A stretch of 38,602 nt of DNA from contig JADKBO010000042.1 of assembly GCA_016715105.1 (NCBI GenBank), forward strand, positions 1 to 38,602, given 5' to 3'. The notes under the pieces are model-generated. The model made no database searches. It was given only the letters and a program-made list of their open reading frames with translations, and was not told the DNA's origin. Below, in pieces: positions 15,332-23,387 of this stretch; the stretch's first letter is position 1, and each line of letters opens with the position of its first letter. The DNA is from Saprospiraceae bacterium. Its GTDB lineage: Bacteria > Bacteroidota > Bacteroidia > Chitinophagales > Saprospiraceae. A program made the position numbers and the translations under genes.

Positions 15332-15707
15332 AAATAATTTTTCATTTAGAAACAGTTCGGGCAAAAAGAAGCCACAATTCATATAAGAACTGCAATTAAT
15401 TAGATTGTTTTTACAAATAATGGATTGTAAACAAAAGTGTTGATGAGCTTTGAAATGGGTAAATACAATGAAATAGGTAGGAATGTAGCATCCAAAAATC
15501 CCCTACGCTAAGTTTTACGGTTATCAAACTGTACGTAAGGGATTGAGTAGTGAGTTTAATTTATATTCCGTAAAAGCCCATCGGCTCTTACATCTCTTTG
15601 ACGGTTTTTGCGATTCGCAGAGCAATGTTCGATAATTTTTCATAAATAACAAAATAATTAATATAAGATTTATGCTATATGATCAATATCGGGTGGTTAC
15701 CCTGAGT
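15332..15707. other. Intergenic region between the DUF3109 gene and the receptor promoter
   Basis: No gene is visible. At about 15500-15541 an imperfect inverted repeat is present (CCCTACG with CGTAAGGG, and AAGTTT with AAACT), which could be the 3' hairpin of the DUF3109 transcript, although no T-run follows it. The rest is AT-rich and featureless. Confidence 0.4.
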
Positions 15708-16283
15708 TTACTCGTGCACTGCAGCAGCCTCCTCTAGCTGTTTGTAGAACTCATTTCCCTTCGCTCGAATGATGGCTTCCTTAAGAAAAACATACACTGG
15801 GACTTTGAGTTTTTCGCCATTACTGCAAGCAGGACTGCAGATATCCCACTCATCATAGTTCCATGCCTCAAAATTACCATATTCATTTTTTGTCACTCTG
15901 ATGGGGTACAAGTGACAGGAAATAGGCTTATTGTGAGGAATGAGGCCTTCTTTATGACATAATTCTATGCCACACAATGAGATTCCATTTGCATCTTTTG
16001 TAAGGTAAACACAAGCACCATCCTCATGCAATGCCGTTCCCCAAGTCGAAAAATCTTCGTAATAAGCAAAGCCATTGCCTTCTTTGAGCAATTTTTGGCT
16101 TGCCTCAGGTAGAAATGGTCCAATTACCTCATTATAGGCAGAAATATTTTTGATTTCTTCTTCCTCGACAGGTGCACCATAATCACCTTCCCAGCAACAA
16201 GCACCTTTGCAGGCGTTGAGATTACAGACAAAGTTGGTACTGATTACCTCGTCGCTGATGATTACGTCCTCTATTAAAATCAT
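15708..16283 (-). CDS. DUF3109 family cysteine-rich protein
   Basis: The protein has 191 residues. Ten cysteines fall in conserved groups: C20-x4-C25-x3-C29-C30 (CNLNACKGACCWEGD), C91, C104, C109 (LCGIELCHKEG), C123 (PISCHLYPIR) and C149/C153 (DICSPAC). This matches DUF3109, a Bacteroidota family related to the YkgJ/UPF0153-type Fe/Zn-chelating proteins. The protein is cytoplasmic, without a signal peptide, and probably holds a zinc ion or iron-sulfur centre; its role is unknown. A TAACTTTG element at 16310-16317 gives a leader of about 20 nt. It is encoded behind the receptor operon on the same strand, but 435 bp and a separate promoter intervene. Confidence 0.9.
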   Translation of the reverse strand: MILIEDVIISDEVISTNFVCNLNACKGACCWEGDYGAPVEEEEIKNISAYNEVIGPFLPEASQKLLKEGNGFAYYEDFSTWGTALHEDGACVYLTKDANGISLCGIELCHKEGLIPHNKPISCHLYPIRVTKNEYGNFEAWNYDEWDICSPACSNGEKLKVPVYVFLKEAIIRAKGNEFYKQLEEAAAVHE

Positions 16284-16309
16284 ATGAATGTACTAAGTGT
16301 TTGAAAGCG

Positions 16310-16317
16310 CAAAGTTA
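16310..16317 (-). promoter_or_regulatory. -7 element (TAACTTTG) for the DUF3109 gene
   Basis: The minus-strand TAACTTTG fits TAnnTTTG and predicts a start near 16303, 20 nt before ATG 16283. No TTG at the expected distance was found. Confidence 0.4.
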
Positions 16318-16390
16318 ATTGTTATTTGGGAGTTTTTGGGAAATTGCTATTTAGTAAAGGGAAAGGTTAGATATAGGGATTGGTTTCATA

Positions 16391-17081
16391 GATTGAATAT
16401 GTTAAATCTTCAATCTTTTTGCTTTCTAATATTTTATAAAAGGTTGCGCTCACAGATTTCACGGATTGCCACATAAATTTCACAGAGTTAATGGTTGAAT
16501 GATTGAGAATTTAGTGCAAAGATCTAATATGTTAAATCTTCGATCTTTAGATAGTGCCGCTTCTGTGATTGATTGAATATGTTAAATCTTCAATCTTTTT
16601 GCTTTCTTGTATTTTATAAAAGGTTGCGTTCACAGATTTCACGGGTTTCCACAGAAATTTCACGGAAGGATTGGTAAAATGAAAGAGAATTTAGAGCAAA
16701 GATCAAATGTGTTATATATTCGATCATTATTGGTGCTTTTTCTGTGATTGATTGAATATGTTAAATCTTCAATCTTTATTTTTCTACATATTCTATAAAA
16801 ATGGGCTCACAGATTTCACGGATTTCCACAGAAATTCCACAGAAGAATTGTTGAATAGGAAAGCATTGAAAGCAAAGATCGAATGTGTTAAATCTTCGAT
16901 CTTTATTGGTGCTGTTACTGTTATAGTTTGAATATTTTAAATCTTCAATCTTTATTTTTCTACATATTCTATAAAAAGGTGCTCACAGATTTCACGGATT
17001 TACACAGAAATTTCACGGAAGGATCAGTAAAATGAAAGAGAATTTAGAGCGAAGATCGAATGTGTTAAATATTCGATCTTT
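16391..17081. repeat. Four tandem ~178-bp units, each with two same-loop hairpins
   Basis: The divergent gap between the DUF3109 and M23 genes carries four units spaced 176-180 bp. Each unit has hairpin A (arms GATTGAA/TTCAATC) at 16391-16415, 16571-16595, 16750-16774 and 16926-16950, and 124-127 bp later hairpin B (arms AAAGATCGAA/TTCGATCTTT) at 16518-16548, 16698-16728, 16874-16904 and 17051-17081. Both hairpins have an 11-nt loop close to TRTGTTAAATC. Between A and B lie a T-rich stretch with TATAAAA and the words CACAGATTTCACGGATT and CACAGAAATTTCACGGA. Units differ by substitutions and small indels, so they are not recent exact copies. No coding frame is conserved. Confidence 0.85.
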
Positions 17082-17319
17082 GGTATGGGCTCCACTCTCG
17101 GATTGATCAGCTCTACACCGCCTTTCCATCAAACCTTTTACCATTCAAAAACAAAAAATCTTCTATATATTAGGCTACATTATAAATATTATATTTATTT
17201 GTAATGTGTAATATTATCATTTTATGAGTATTGTTTGGGTCGGAGCATGAAATGAAGGTTTACAACTTTTTCTTCCTGCCGTTTTGCATTGAATGTGCGT
17301 TTATTTAAAAAGATACTGA
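17082..17319. other. AT-rich upstream region of the M23 peptidase gene
   Basis: No gene or convincing two-box promoter is visible. The stretch 17160-17225 is extremely AT-rich (TATATATTAGG, TTATAAATATTATATTT). Confidence 0.4.
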
Positions 17320-18996
17320 GTGAGGTTTAGCTTAAGAGGTCATTTTGTTTGTTTGCTGGTTTTATTTACTTTCAGTTTGATGGCTCAGAGGGGCAAATAT
17401 CGCTCTCCCGTCAATCATGGGATTACGCTTGCTGGGTCTTTCGGCGAACTACGGTCATCGCATTTTCACGCAGGTATTGATATCAGACCTTCAGGTAAAA
17501 AAACGGCTGATACGATTTATTCGGTTGCTGATGGCCTTTTGTCCAGAGTGAAGACTCAAAGGGGTGGCTTTGGTAGAGCCATTTATATTGATCATCTCGA
17601 TGGAAATACGAGCGTATACGCCCATTTATCATACTTATTTGACCCCATTTCTTCATTAGTTTATAAAGAACAAATGAGGTTGGAATCTTATGAAGTAGAT
17701 ATTTATCCAGAAAAATCTAGTGTTAAAATCAAAAAAGGACAGGCCATTGGATTGATGGGTAATGCAGGGAATTCTTATGGTGCACACCTTCACTTCGAAA
17801 TAAGAGAAACAGTAAGCGAAGTTCCAATCAATCCTTTTCTGTATGGAATAAAATCTGTGGACAAAATAAAACCTACTATCTCTAGTATTGGGCTTCATGG
17901 ACTTCATGCGTCATGGTCAGATTCCTATTATACCAACATCGGCAATGGTTTTAATAAAGATGGGTCAGCTTCGCCACAATATGCTGTTCCTGCCTGGAGG
18001 GTAGGGTTGAGCGTGCAAGGTTTTGATCAAATGAATGGTGCTCCCAATAAAAATGGGTACTATGCCATCAAACTTTTTGTGGACGATACCTTGTATTTTC
18101 ATAGTACCATGGACAGCGTTTCCTATGAAGAGGGAGATTTGATCGATTGTTATATTGATTATCCGTTGCAAGAGCGGGTCAACAGAAAAGAAGCCTTATT
18201 GTACAGGTTGCCTGCAAATACGGTAAGGACGATAAAATATGCTAAAAATGAAGGTGCTTTTCAAATATTTGCCAGTAAACCAAGGAATATCTGCATCAAA
18301 CTGGAGGATTTTGAAGGCAATGTTTCGAGTGCCTATTTCAGCATCATCAGAGATACATTGATGGTGGGCAATCGGCAAATTCCAACTTACGAAAAAGCAC
18401 TTAAGCAAAATGTTGATGAATCATTTGCTTTGGGCGATTTTCAATTTAAAATGTTGGCAGGTACGCTCGCTAAAGATGGTGGGATGAATGTGTCGGGTTA
18501 TGGTAAATCTTATAAAGTTGGCGATGGAGAGCAAGCAATACTAAAGGATTTTGAATATTGTGTCATTATTCCCGAAGAATTGGCCCAAGAAAAGGATTTA
18601 TTTTTTGCCAATGTTTCTTCATCAAAACCTGCTGTGAAAGGCGGTGTCATCAAGGATGGTAAATATTGTGGAACCATGAGTGCTTTTGGAAATTATCGAT
18701 TCATCAAAGACAATGAAGCTCCAGTAATTTTACCGGTAAGTTTTTCGACAAATGCTACAGCAAAAAGCAACTTTACTTTTAAATTATCCGATAATGTTTC
18801 GTACCGAACTCCAGCTCGTACTTTTGAATATAAGGTATATATAGATGGCGTTTTTATTCCTTCAGAAATGAAAGAATTGACGGGTGTTCTTACTGTTCCT
18901 TTAGGGAAATTAACTAAAGGAAGCCATCAATTAGTTATCAAAGTTCGTGATTCTGCAAAAAACGAAGCGGAATTTTCAAAATTATTCAACAAGTAA
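17320..18996 (+). CDS. Secreted M23 (LytM-type) metallopeptidase
   Basis: The protein has 558 residues from a GTG start; the signal peptide RFSLRGHFVCLLVLFTFSLMAQ begins right after it and no ATG is available. The M23 domain spans about 30-175 with the zinc ligands H50 and D54 (SSHFHAGIDIRP) and H158 within GAHLHFE (156-160); H102 in YAHL is also family-typical. The remaining 380 residues form a beta-rich C-terminal region with no named domain that I recognise, including DDTLYFHSTMDSV and a final Ig-like stretch (PVSFSTNATAKSNFTFKLSD). M23 enzymes cut peptidoglycan cross-bridges; members with all ligands, as here, are presumed active. The site is the periplasm. Confidence 0.9.
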   Translation: MRFSLRGHFVCLLVLFTFSLMAQRGKYRSPVNHGITLAGSFGELRSSHFHAGIDIRPSGKKTADTIYSVADGLLSRVKTQRGGFGRAIYIDHLDGNTSVYAHLSYLFDPISSLVYKEQMRLESYEVDIYPEKSSVKIKKGQAIGLMGNAGNSYGAHLHFEIRETVSEVPINPFLYGIKSVDKIKPTISSIGLHGLHASWSDSYYTNIGNGFNKDGSASPQYAVPAWRVGLSVQGFDQMNGAPNKNGYYAIKLFVDDTLYFHSTMDSVSYEEGDLIDCYIDYPLQERVNRKEALLYRLPANTVRTIKYAKNEGAFQIFASKPRNICIKLEDFEGNVSSAYFSIIRDTLMVGNRQIPTYEKALKQNVDESFALGDFQFKMLAGTLAKDGGMNVSGYGKSYKVGDGEQAILKDFEYCVIIPEELAQEKDLFFANVSSSKPAVKGGVIKDGKYCGTMSAFGNYRFIKDNEAPVILPVSFSTNATAKSNFTFKLSDNVSYRTPARTFEYKVYIDGVFIPSEMKELTGVLTVPLGKLTKGSHQLVIKVRDSAKNEAEFSKLFNK

Positions 18997-19308
18997 GGCT
19001 TTAAATTTTAAATTATTTGGATTAAAGATTAAAGCAATATAATACTTAAATCTACGGTTTATATTTAGTTTAATTTTGTTGTCATACAGGTATGCAAAGC
19101 AAAACCTCAACAACTGGAAGGATTAGTTAAGAATTATATGATTGATTATTCATATCTGATTTAAGGCCCCGCATTTAATACGCATTTTTAGTGTAAGAAT
19201 TTCTCCTTTGGGCTTGTATCTTCCATAAATTTTCTAGAACTTTGACGGTCCTAGGCAACCACAAAATCAACTAGCTTATTTACGAATTCTCATAATTTTT
19301 AACAGGTA
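18997..19308. other. Intergenic region before the TPR gene
   Basis: No gene is visible. A TAATTTTG at 19071-19078 fits a -7 box but would give a leader of about 220 nt, so it is uncertain as the promoter of the TPR gene. No clear terminator is seen after the M23 gene. Confidence 0.3.
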
Positions 19309-20328
19309 ATGTTCTACAAAGCAATCATACAAGGTAGATTAGACTTCGGCACGCCAAGAAGTTTTGAAACCGTCGTAAAGATGTATAATTACCGTGTTGA
19401 GAATTATCATAAGAATGATATTTTATTCAAAGCTGAGGATATTTTTAATGAGGAAACCAATGAGCTCAATATAGAGCGATTTGTAGGCAACGTGATGGAG
19501 AAGTCTTTTAAGAGCACTTCAGAATTACTGGATTATTGCGTACAATTTGCGGTAAATGGTTCGATAAGGGCATGGTTGGTTGACAATGGTGAAATTTTGC
19601 ATTTCCACCTCATGGAACCTGCGAGTGATAAAGCCGCAGTGCAATCCTATATCAGGGGTAGAAGTTTGGTGAAAGTTGCTGGACGGCAAGATGAGGCAAT
19701 TGAAGAATTGAGCAGAGCCATTGAAAAATATGATAAACACGCTCAAGCATATGAAAGAAGGGCGAAGACTTGTTTCATCATGAAAAAATACGGGGATGCA
19801 ATGCGCGATTACAACAAATCACTCGGCATCGACCCTACCATTCCATCGGCATATTACGGCCGTGCAAGGGTTCATTTGATCAATAATGACTTGGAAGCAG
19901 CTGTTGCAGATTTCGATCAAGCCATTAAGAAGTCGGTTGCCCTCGAACCCATCCATTGGAAATCACGCAGATTGAAAGGGGAAACGCACATCAAACTCAA
20001 ACAATATCTCAAAGCGATATTTGAATTGAAGCTTTTTACCAAAAGAGCATTCAAAGATGAAGATTCCAATAAAGGCTGGAAAAGATGGGCTTTTTATAAC
20101 TACGGCATTGCCTTATTGGAAAACGAAAACAATGAAGAAGCTATTGAGGCATTCAACAGTGCGCTTGCATTACCAGAGGTAAGTGATGGCATCCAGATGG
20201 CTGATATCTTGCGCAATCGAGGTTTGGCCAAAAAGAAGAGTGGTAAAAACGGATACATCAAAGACATCAAGGAAGCGGCTAGCTTGGGTGATGCACTTGC
20301 AACCTCTTTGTTGCAACAGATAAAATAA
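19309..20328 (+). CDS. TPR-repeat protein
   Basis: The protein has 339 residues and no signal peptide, so it is probably cytoplasmic. The first 115 residues (MFYKAIIQGRLDFGTPRSFE and on) match no family I know. From about 125 onward there are tetratricopeptide-type helix pairs: AGRQDEAIEELSRAIEKYDK, KYGDAMRDYNKSLGIDPTIP, NDLEAAVADFDQAIKKSV and NNEEAIEAFNSALALPEVSD. TPR arrays mediate protein-protein contacts. It stands alone between two intergenic stretches of more than 300 bp; no partner can be named from context. Confidence 0.8.
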   Translation: MFYKAIIQGRLDFGTPRSFETVVKMYNYRVENYHKNDILFKAEDIFNEETNELNIERFVGNVMEKSFKSTSELLDYCVQFAVNGSIRAWLVDNGEILHFHLMEPASDKAAVQSYIRGRSLVKVAGRQDEAIEELSRAIEKYDKHAQAYERRAKTCFIMKKYGDAMRDYNKSLGIDPTIPSAYYGRARVHLINNDLEAAVADFDQAIKKSVALEPIHWKSRRLKGETHIKLKQYLKAIFELKLFTKRAFKDEDSNKGWKRWAFYNYGIALLENENNEEAIEAFNSALALPEVSDGIQMADILRNRGLAKKKSGKNGYIKDIKEAASLGDALATSLLQQIK

Positions 20329-20379
20329 GGATTAATATATTACACCTCTAAATTTTGTCTCGTTACAAAAATAGTACAG

Positions 20380-20395
20380 ACGCAAGGCTTTGCGT
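20380..20395. repeat. Palindromic repeat, copy 1 (ACGCAA/TTGCGT)
   Basis: ACGCAA-ggct-TTGCGT follows the word GTACAG. It is the first of three related palindromes in the 369-bp gap between the TPR and Wzz-like genes. Confidence 0.7.
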
Positions 20396-20430
20396 TTCTC
20401 AATACCTGAACTTTAAATTTCATGAATTAC

Positions 20431-20449
20431 GGGCGAAAGCTTATCGCCC
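20431..20449. repeat. Palindrome GGGCGA-N7-TCGCCC
   Basis: A perfect 6-bp stem with the 7-nt loop aagctta lies between copies 1 and 2 of the GACGCAA palindromes. It has a different stem but the same size class. Confidence 0.65.
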
Positions 20450-20465
20450 CTTCAATACCCGTACA

Positions 20466-20483
20466 GACGCAAGGTCTTGTGTC
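20466..20483. repeat. Palindromic repeat, copy 2 (GACGCAAG/CTTGTGTC)
   Basis: GACGCAAG-gt-CTTGTGTC follows GTACA. The stem is complete with one G-T pair. Confidence 0.7.
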
Positions 20484-20513
20484 ACTTCATATTTTCAAAA
20501 TACCCGACATACA

Positions 20514-20531
20514 GACGCAGGGCCCTGCGTC
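20514..20531. repeat. Palindromic repeat, copy 3 (GACGCAGGG/CCCTGCGTC)
   Basis: A perfect 18-bp palindrome follows ATACA. Relative to copy 1 both arms have changed together (CAAGG to CAGGG with the matching change in the other arm), so pairing is kept. Confidence 0.75.
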
Positions 20532-20545
20532 TTTCCTTGTTTGAC

Positions 20546-20583
20546 ACTTTATGAACTTTCCACTTTCCACTTTATGAACTTTA
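20546..20583. repeat. Inverted copy of the AGTTCATAAAGT repeat family
   Basis: ACTTTATGAACTTTCCACTT and CCACTTTATGAACTTTA are the reverse complement of the AAAGTTCATAAAGT blocks at 11645-11722 and 12166-12236. Confidence 0.75.
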
Positions 20584-20697
20584 AACCATTCATTGGAATA
20601 ATTTTATAATTTTATGCGTTTTTGACTGAAACCACTTTTGTCCTATGGGGCAAAAGCAATATTATGTCAATCATTACCATAGTAAGAAATAAATTTT

Positions 20698-21783
20698 ATG
20701 GCGCAGGACTTCAACTTGCTTAATATATTATCACACATTAAAAATTGGTTTAAGAAGATTGTCTTTTTCACCTTGGCAGCAGGGTTGATAGTGGGCATAG
20801 TTTCTATTTTTTTGCCCAACTATTTTAAAGCAACAACCAGTTTTTATGCAGCAAACCCCTTGCTTGCAAATCCATCACCTTTGGGTTCCAATGAGCGAAG
20901 TTTACTTGCATTCGGAAACTCAAATGACTTGGACCGCCTTTTTGCGATAGGTCAAAGCCAAGGAATGTCAGAGGAATTAATCGGGAAATTTGATTTAGCT
21001 ACCCATTACAAAATTGATACATCGACGGCCCAAGGTAAAAATAGGCTTTTGCTCAAGTTTGCTAGTAATTTCAACATGATCAAAAACCGGTTTGATGCCA
21101 TCGAACTGTCTTTTGAAGATAAAGACCCTATCTTAGCAGCTAAGGTTGCCAATGCCGCTCGGGATTTTATAGGATTGCAAGCGTCCAAGATGATCAAATC
21201 AAGTAATACTTATCAAATGGTTGCCTTGCGCAGTGCCATCGAAAAGCAAGAAATGCAAGCCACCATATACAGTGATTCCATTTTGGCATTGAAAAAGAAA
21301 TATGACGTGGTGAAAAGTATCAGCCAGGGAGATTTTCTGGCAGAGCAATTGGTAGAGACACGAGGCAACCTGGAAGAGGCCAAAGCTAAAGCCAATTTTT
21401 ATAGCGGCAAGCCAGCCTATAGAGACTCTACAATCAAAAATCAAGCGAATGCTGCCGGTTTTGCACAAAAATTGTCCAAGATCAACCAAAATGTAGATGA
21501 GTACAATAATGTATTTTCTATTCTTTACAAATTGGAAGCGGAGTACAATCAATTGGCCTACCAAACCGGGCTTGATAAAGAACGAATTAAACAATACGAA
21601 GCACTAGATCAAAATGATGTATCCAGTATACATATTATAGACTTTGCTCATATTCCTTTGATTAAGTCTAGGCCACACAGATCCATTTATGTGATTATGG
21701 CTATGGCACTTGTTGCACTGACCATGACTGCTATTGCATTGATTGTAGAATCCAATGTTTACGAGCGTTTGCGACAACTTTAA
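20698..21783 (+). CDS. Wzz-like polysaccharide chain-length/export protein
   Basis: The protein has 361 residues with the two-helix topology of polysaccharide co-polymerases. A membrane segment near 20-40 (KIVFFTLAAGLIVGIVSIFL) is followed by FKATTSFYAANP, a long periplasmic region with helical and coiled segments (about 165-300, QMVALRSAIEKQEMQATIYS), then IPLIKSRPHRSIYVIMAMAL and a second membrane segment (about 330-350). The IPLIKSRPHR segment matches the proline-rich stretch before the second helix in Wzz proteins. No tyrosine-kinase domain is attached. The O-antigen ligase-like gene follows immediately, so the two probably act on one surface glycan, although no glycosyltransferase or flippase gene is nearby. 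Confidence 0.8.
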   Translation: MAQDFNLLNILSHIKNWFKKIVFFTLAAGLIVGIVSIFLPNYFKATTSFYAANPLLANPSPLGSNERSLLAFGNSNDLDRLFAIGQSQGMSEELIGKFDLATHYKIDTSTAQGKNRLLLKFASNFNMIKNRFDAIELSFEDKDPILAAKVANAARDFIGLQASKMIKSSNTYQMVALRSAIEKQEMQATIYSDSILALKKKYDVVKSISQGDFLAEQLVETRGNLEEAKAKANFYSGKPAYRDSTIKNQANAAGFAQKLSKINQNVDEYNNVFSILYKLEAEYNQLAYQTGLDKERIKQYEALDQNDVSSIHIIDFAHIPLIKSRPHRSIYVIMAMALVALTMTAIALIVESNVYERLRQL

Positions 21784-23245
21784 GAGTAATATTTTGAAAA
21801 TCAAAGACTTAGCAATCGACAAATACCAGGTTTTTACAGTTAGTGGTATTTTCGTTTTGTTATTGAGCTTTTTAGCAATCTATCTCGAACAAGTTCTGAT
21901 TCTTACCATTCCTCTAGTCCTTATTTTGGGTATTCTTTTCATTACAGATTATCGGCTGCCTTATTATTTGTATTTTTTGGTGATGCCTTTTTCCATCGAG
22001 TATTATTTTCCGAGTGGATTTGGCACTGATTTACCAACGGAACCATTGATGTTGTTGATGACAGCCTCGTCCTTGGTATTGTTTCTTTCAGATGGGTCTA
22101 AAATTACGAATTTCAAATATCTGCAACCAATCACATATGCCTTATTGTGTCATGTATGTTGGATCGCAATTGCTGCTTTTACATCCGAATCGCCATTCAT
22201 TTCTTTAAAGATATTACTTGCTAAAATCTGGTATATTATTCCTTTTTACTTCCTCAGTTTACATCTTGTCAAAGATCCTGCTTTCGTCAAAAAAATAATG
22301 GCCTTCACTTTTTGGCCTCTTTTGATAGCAACGGTTTACATCATCGTCAGGCACACGTCTTATGGATTTTCATTCGAAAGTGTGAATCATGTGGTGCGTC
22401 CTTTTTTCAGAAATCACGTTTCTTATGCTTCTGTTTTGGTCCTTTTTGTACCATTTGTATGGTTTTTATATAAACTGGAGGAACGGAATTCCATGAAATA
22501 TTTTTATTTGTTGAGCATGGCGGTGATGGTCATGGGCATATATTTTTCCTATACTAGGGCAGCCATTTTGTCGCTCATTTTGGCTTTTGGCTGTTATTAT
22601 TTGATAAAATGGAAATTGTTTTTTAAATCAGTGTTGCTGGGTGTACCCATTCTGATTTTTTTGGTCTATTTCCTGGTAAAAGATAATAATTACGTGCGAT
22701 TTGCCCCAAATTTTGAGCGGACCGTGACCCACAATGATTTTGGAAATTTACTAGATGCAACTTATAAATTGGAAGATATTTCTACCATGGAACGAGTTTA
22801 TAGATGGGTTGCAGGAGCTCATATGGTGGCAGAAAAACCTTATTTGGGATTTGGCCCAGGAACGTTTTATACTTATTATCAAAATTATACGGTCACTATG
22901 TTTGAGACCTATGTGAGTGACAACCCTGAAAAGTCAGGAATGCACAATAATTTTTTGATGATTTTGGTAGAACAAGGGTTTCCGGGCTTGATCATCTTTC
23001 TTATTTTTTGCTTGATGGTTTTATATCAAATTCAAGAACAATATTCAAAAACCAAAGATAAAAATGAAAAAATACTGGTCATGGCATCTGGTTTGTGCAT
23101 CATCATCATTTTGTTGACCAATTTAATCAACGATACTTTGGAAGTAGATAAAATAGGGCCCTTCTTTTTCTTTTCCATTGCCATTATTGCGCGTAGCCAT
23201 TGGCTCAATAGAAATATTGAAAGTGAAAGCATGGAGGTGAAGTAA
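21755..23245 (+). CDS. O-antigen ligase/polymerase (Wzy_C) family membrane protein
   Basis: The protein has 496 residues from ATG 21755, which overlaps the Wzz-like gene by 29 bp. An in-frame TTG at 21794, 10 bp after that gene's stop, is an equally plausible start and matches the frequent TTG use in this window. About 11 hydrophobic segments flank a large periplasmic loop. The Wzy_C signature is visible: YFSYTRAAILSLILAF, then MVAEKPYLGFGPGTF and GMHNNFLMILVEQGFPGL near residue 400. Such proteins join or polymerise lipid-linked glycans on the periplasmic face of the inner membrane. Its start is coupled to the Wzz-like partner. Confidence 0.85.
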   Translation: MFTSVCDNFKSNILKIKDLAIDKYQVFTVSGIFVLLLSFLAIYLEQVLILTIPLVLILGILFITDYRLPYYLYFLVMPFSIEYYFPSGFGTDLPTEPLMLLMTASSLVLFLSDGSKITNFKYLQPITYALLCHVCWIAIAAFTSESPFISLKILLAKIWYIIPFYFLSLHLVKDPAFVKKIMAFTFWPLLIATVYIIVRHTSYGFSFESVNHVVRPFFRNHVSYASVLVLFVPFVWFLYKLEERNSMKYFYLLSMAVMVMGIYFSYTRAAILSLILAFGCYYLIKWKLFFKSVLLGVPILIFLVYFLVKDNNYVRFAPNFERTVTHNDFGNLLDATYKLEDISTMERVYRWVAGAHMVAEKPYLGFGPGTFYTYYQNYTVTMFETYVSDNPEKSGMHNNFLMILVEQGFPGLIIFLIFCLMVLYQIQEQYSKTKDKNEKILVMASGLCIIIILLTNLINDTLEVDKIGPFFFFSIAIIARSHWLNRNIESESMEVK

Positions 23246-23353
23246 AATTTGCAATGTGTTGATTTCTTGTCATTACTAAATAAGACCTTTCTCTAATATG
23301 TGCAGTGTCTTTTCTTTTTGAATCAAATTATCGTCGCATTGCTTTGAAATTGA

Positions 23354-23361
23354 TAATTTTG
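23354..23361 (+). promoter_or_regulatory. -7 element (TAATTTTG) for the large sorted protein
   Basis: TAATTTTG fits TAnnTTTG and predicts a start near 23368, about 20 nt before ATG 23388. The -33 box is not evident. Confidence 0.35.
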
Positions 23362-23387
23362 CCACCATTTATGACGTTTGAGATTTC

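Noticed and set aside
16391..17081. CRISPR array
   Set aside because: Units are about 178 bp with most of the unit repeated; there are no short repeats with unique equal-length spacers and no cas genes.
20355..20609. 84-codon plus-strand frame with TDARLCV/TDARSCV/TDAGPCV
   Set aside because: The three peptide repeats are the GACGCAAG palindromes read in frame; it is not a protein-coding pattern.
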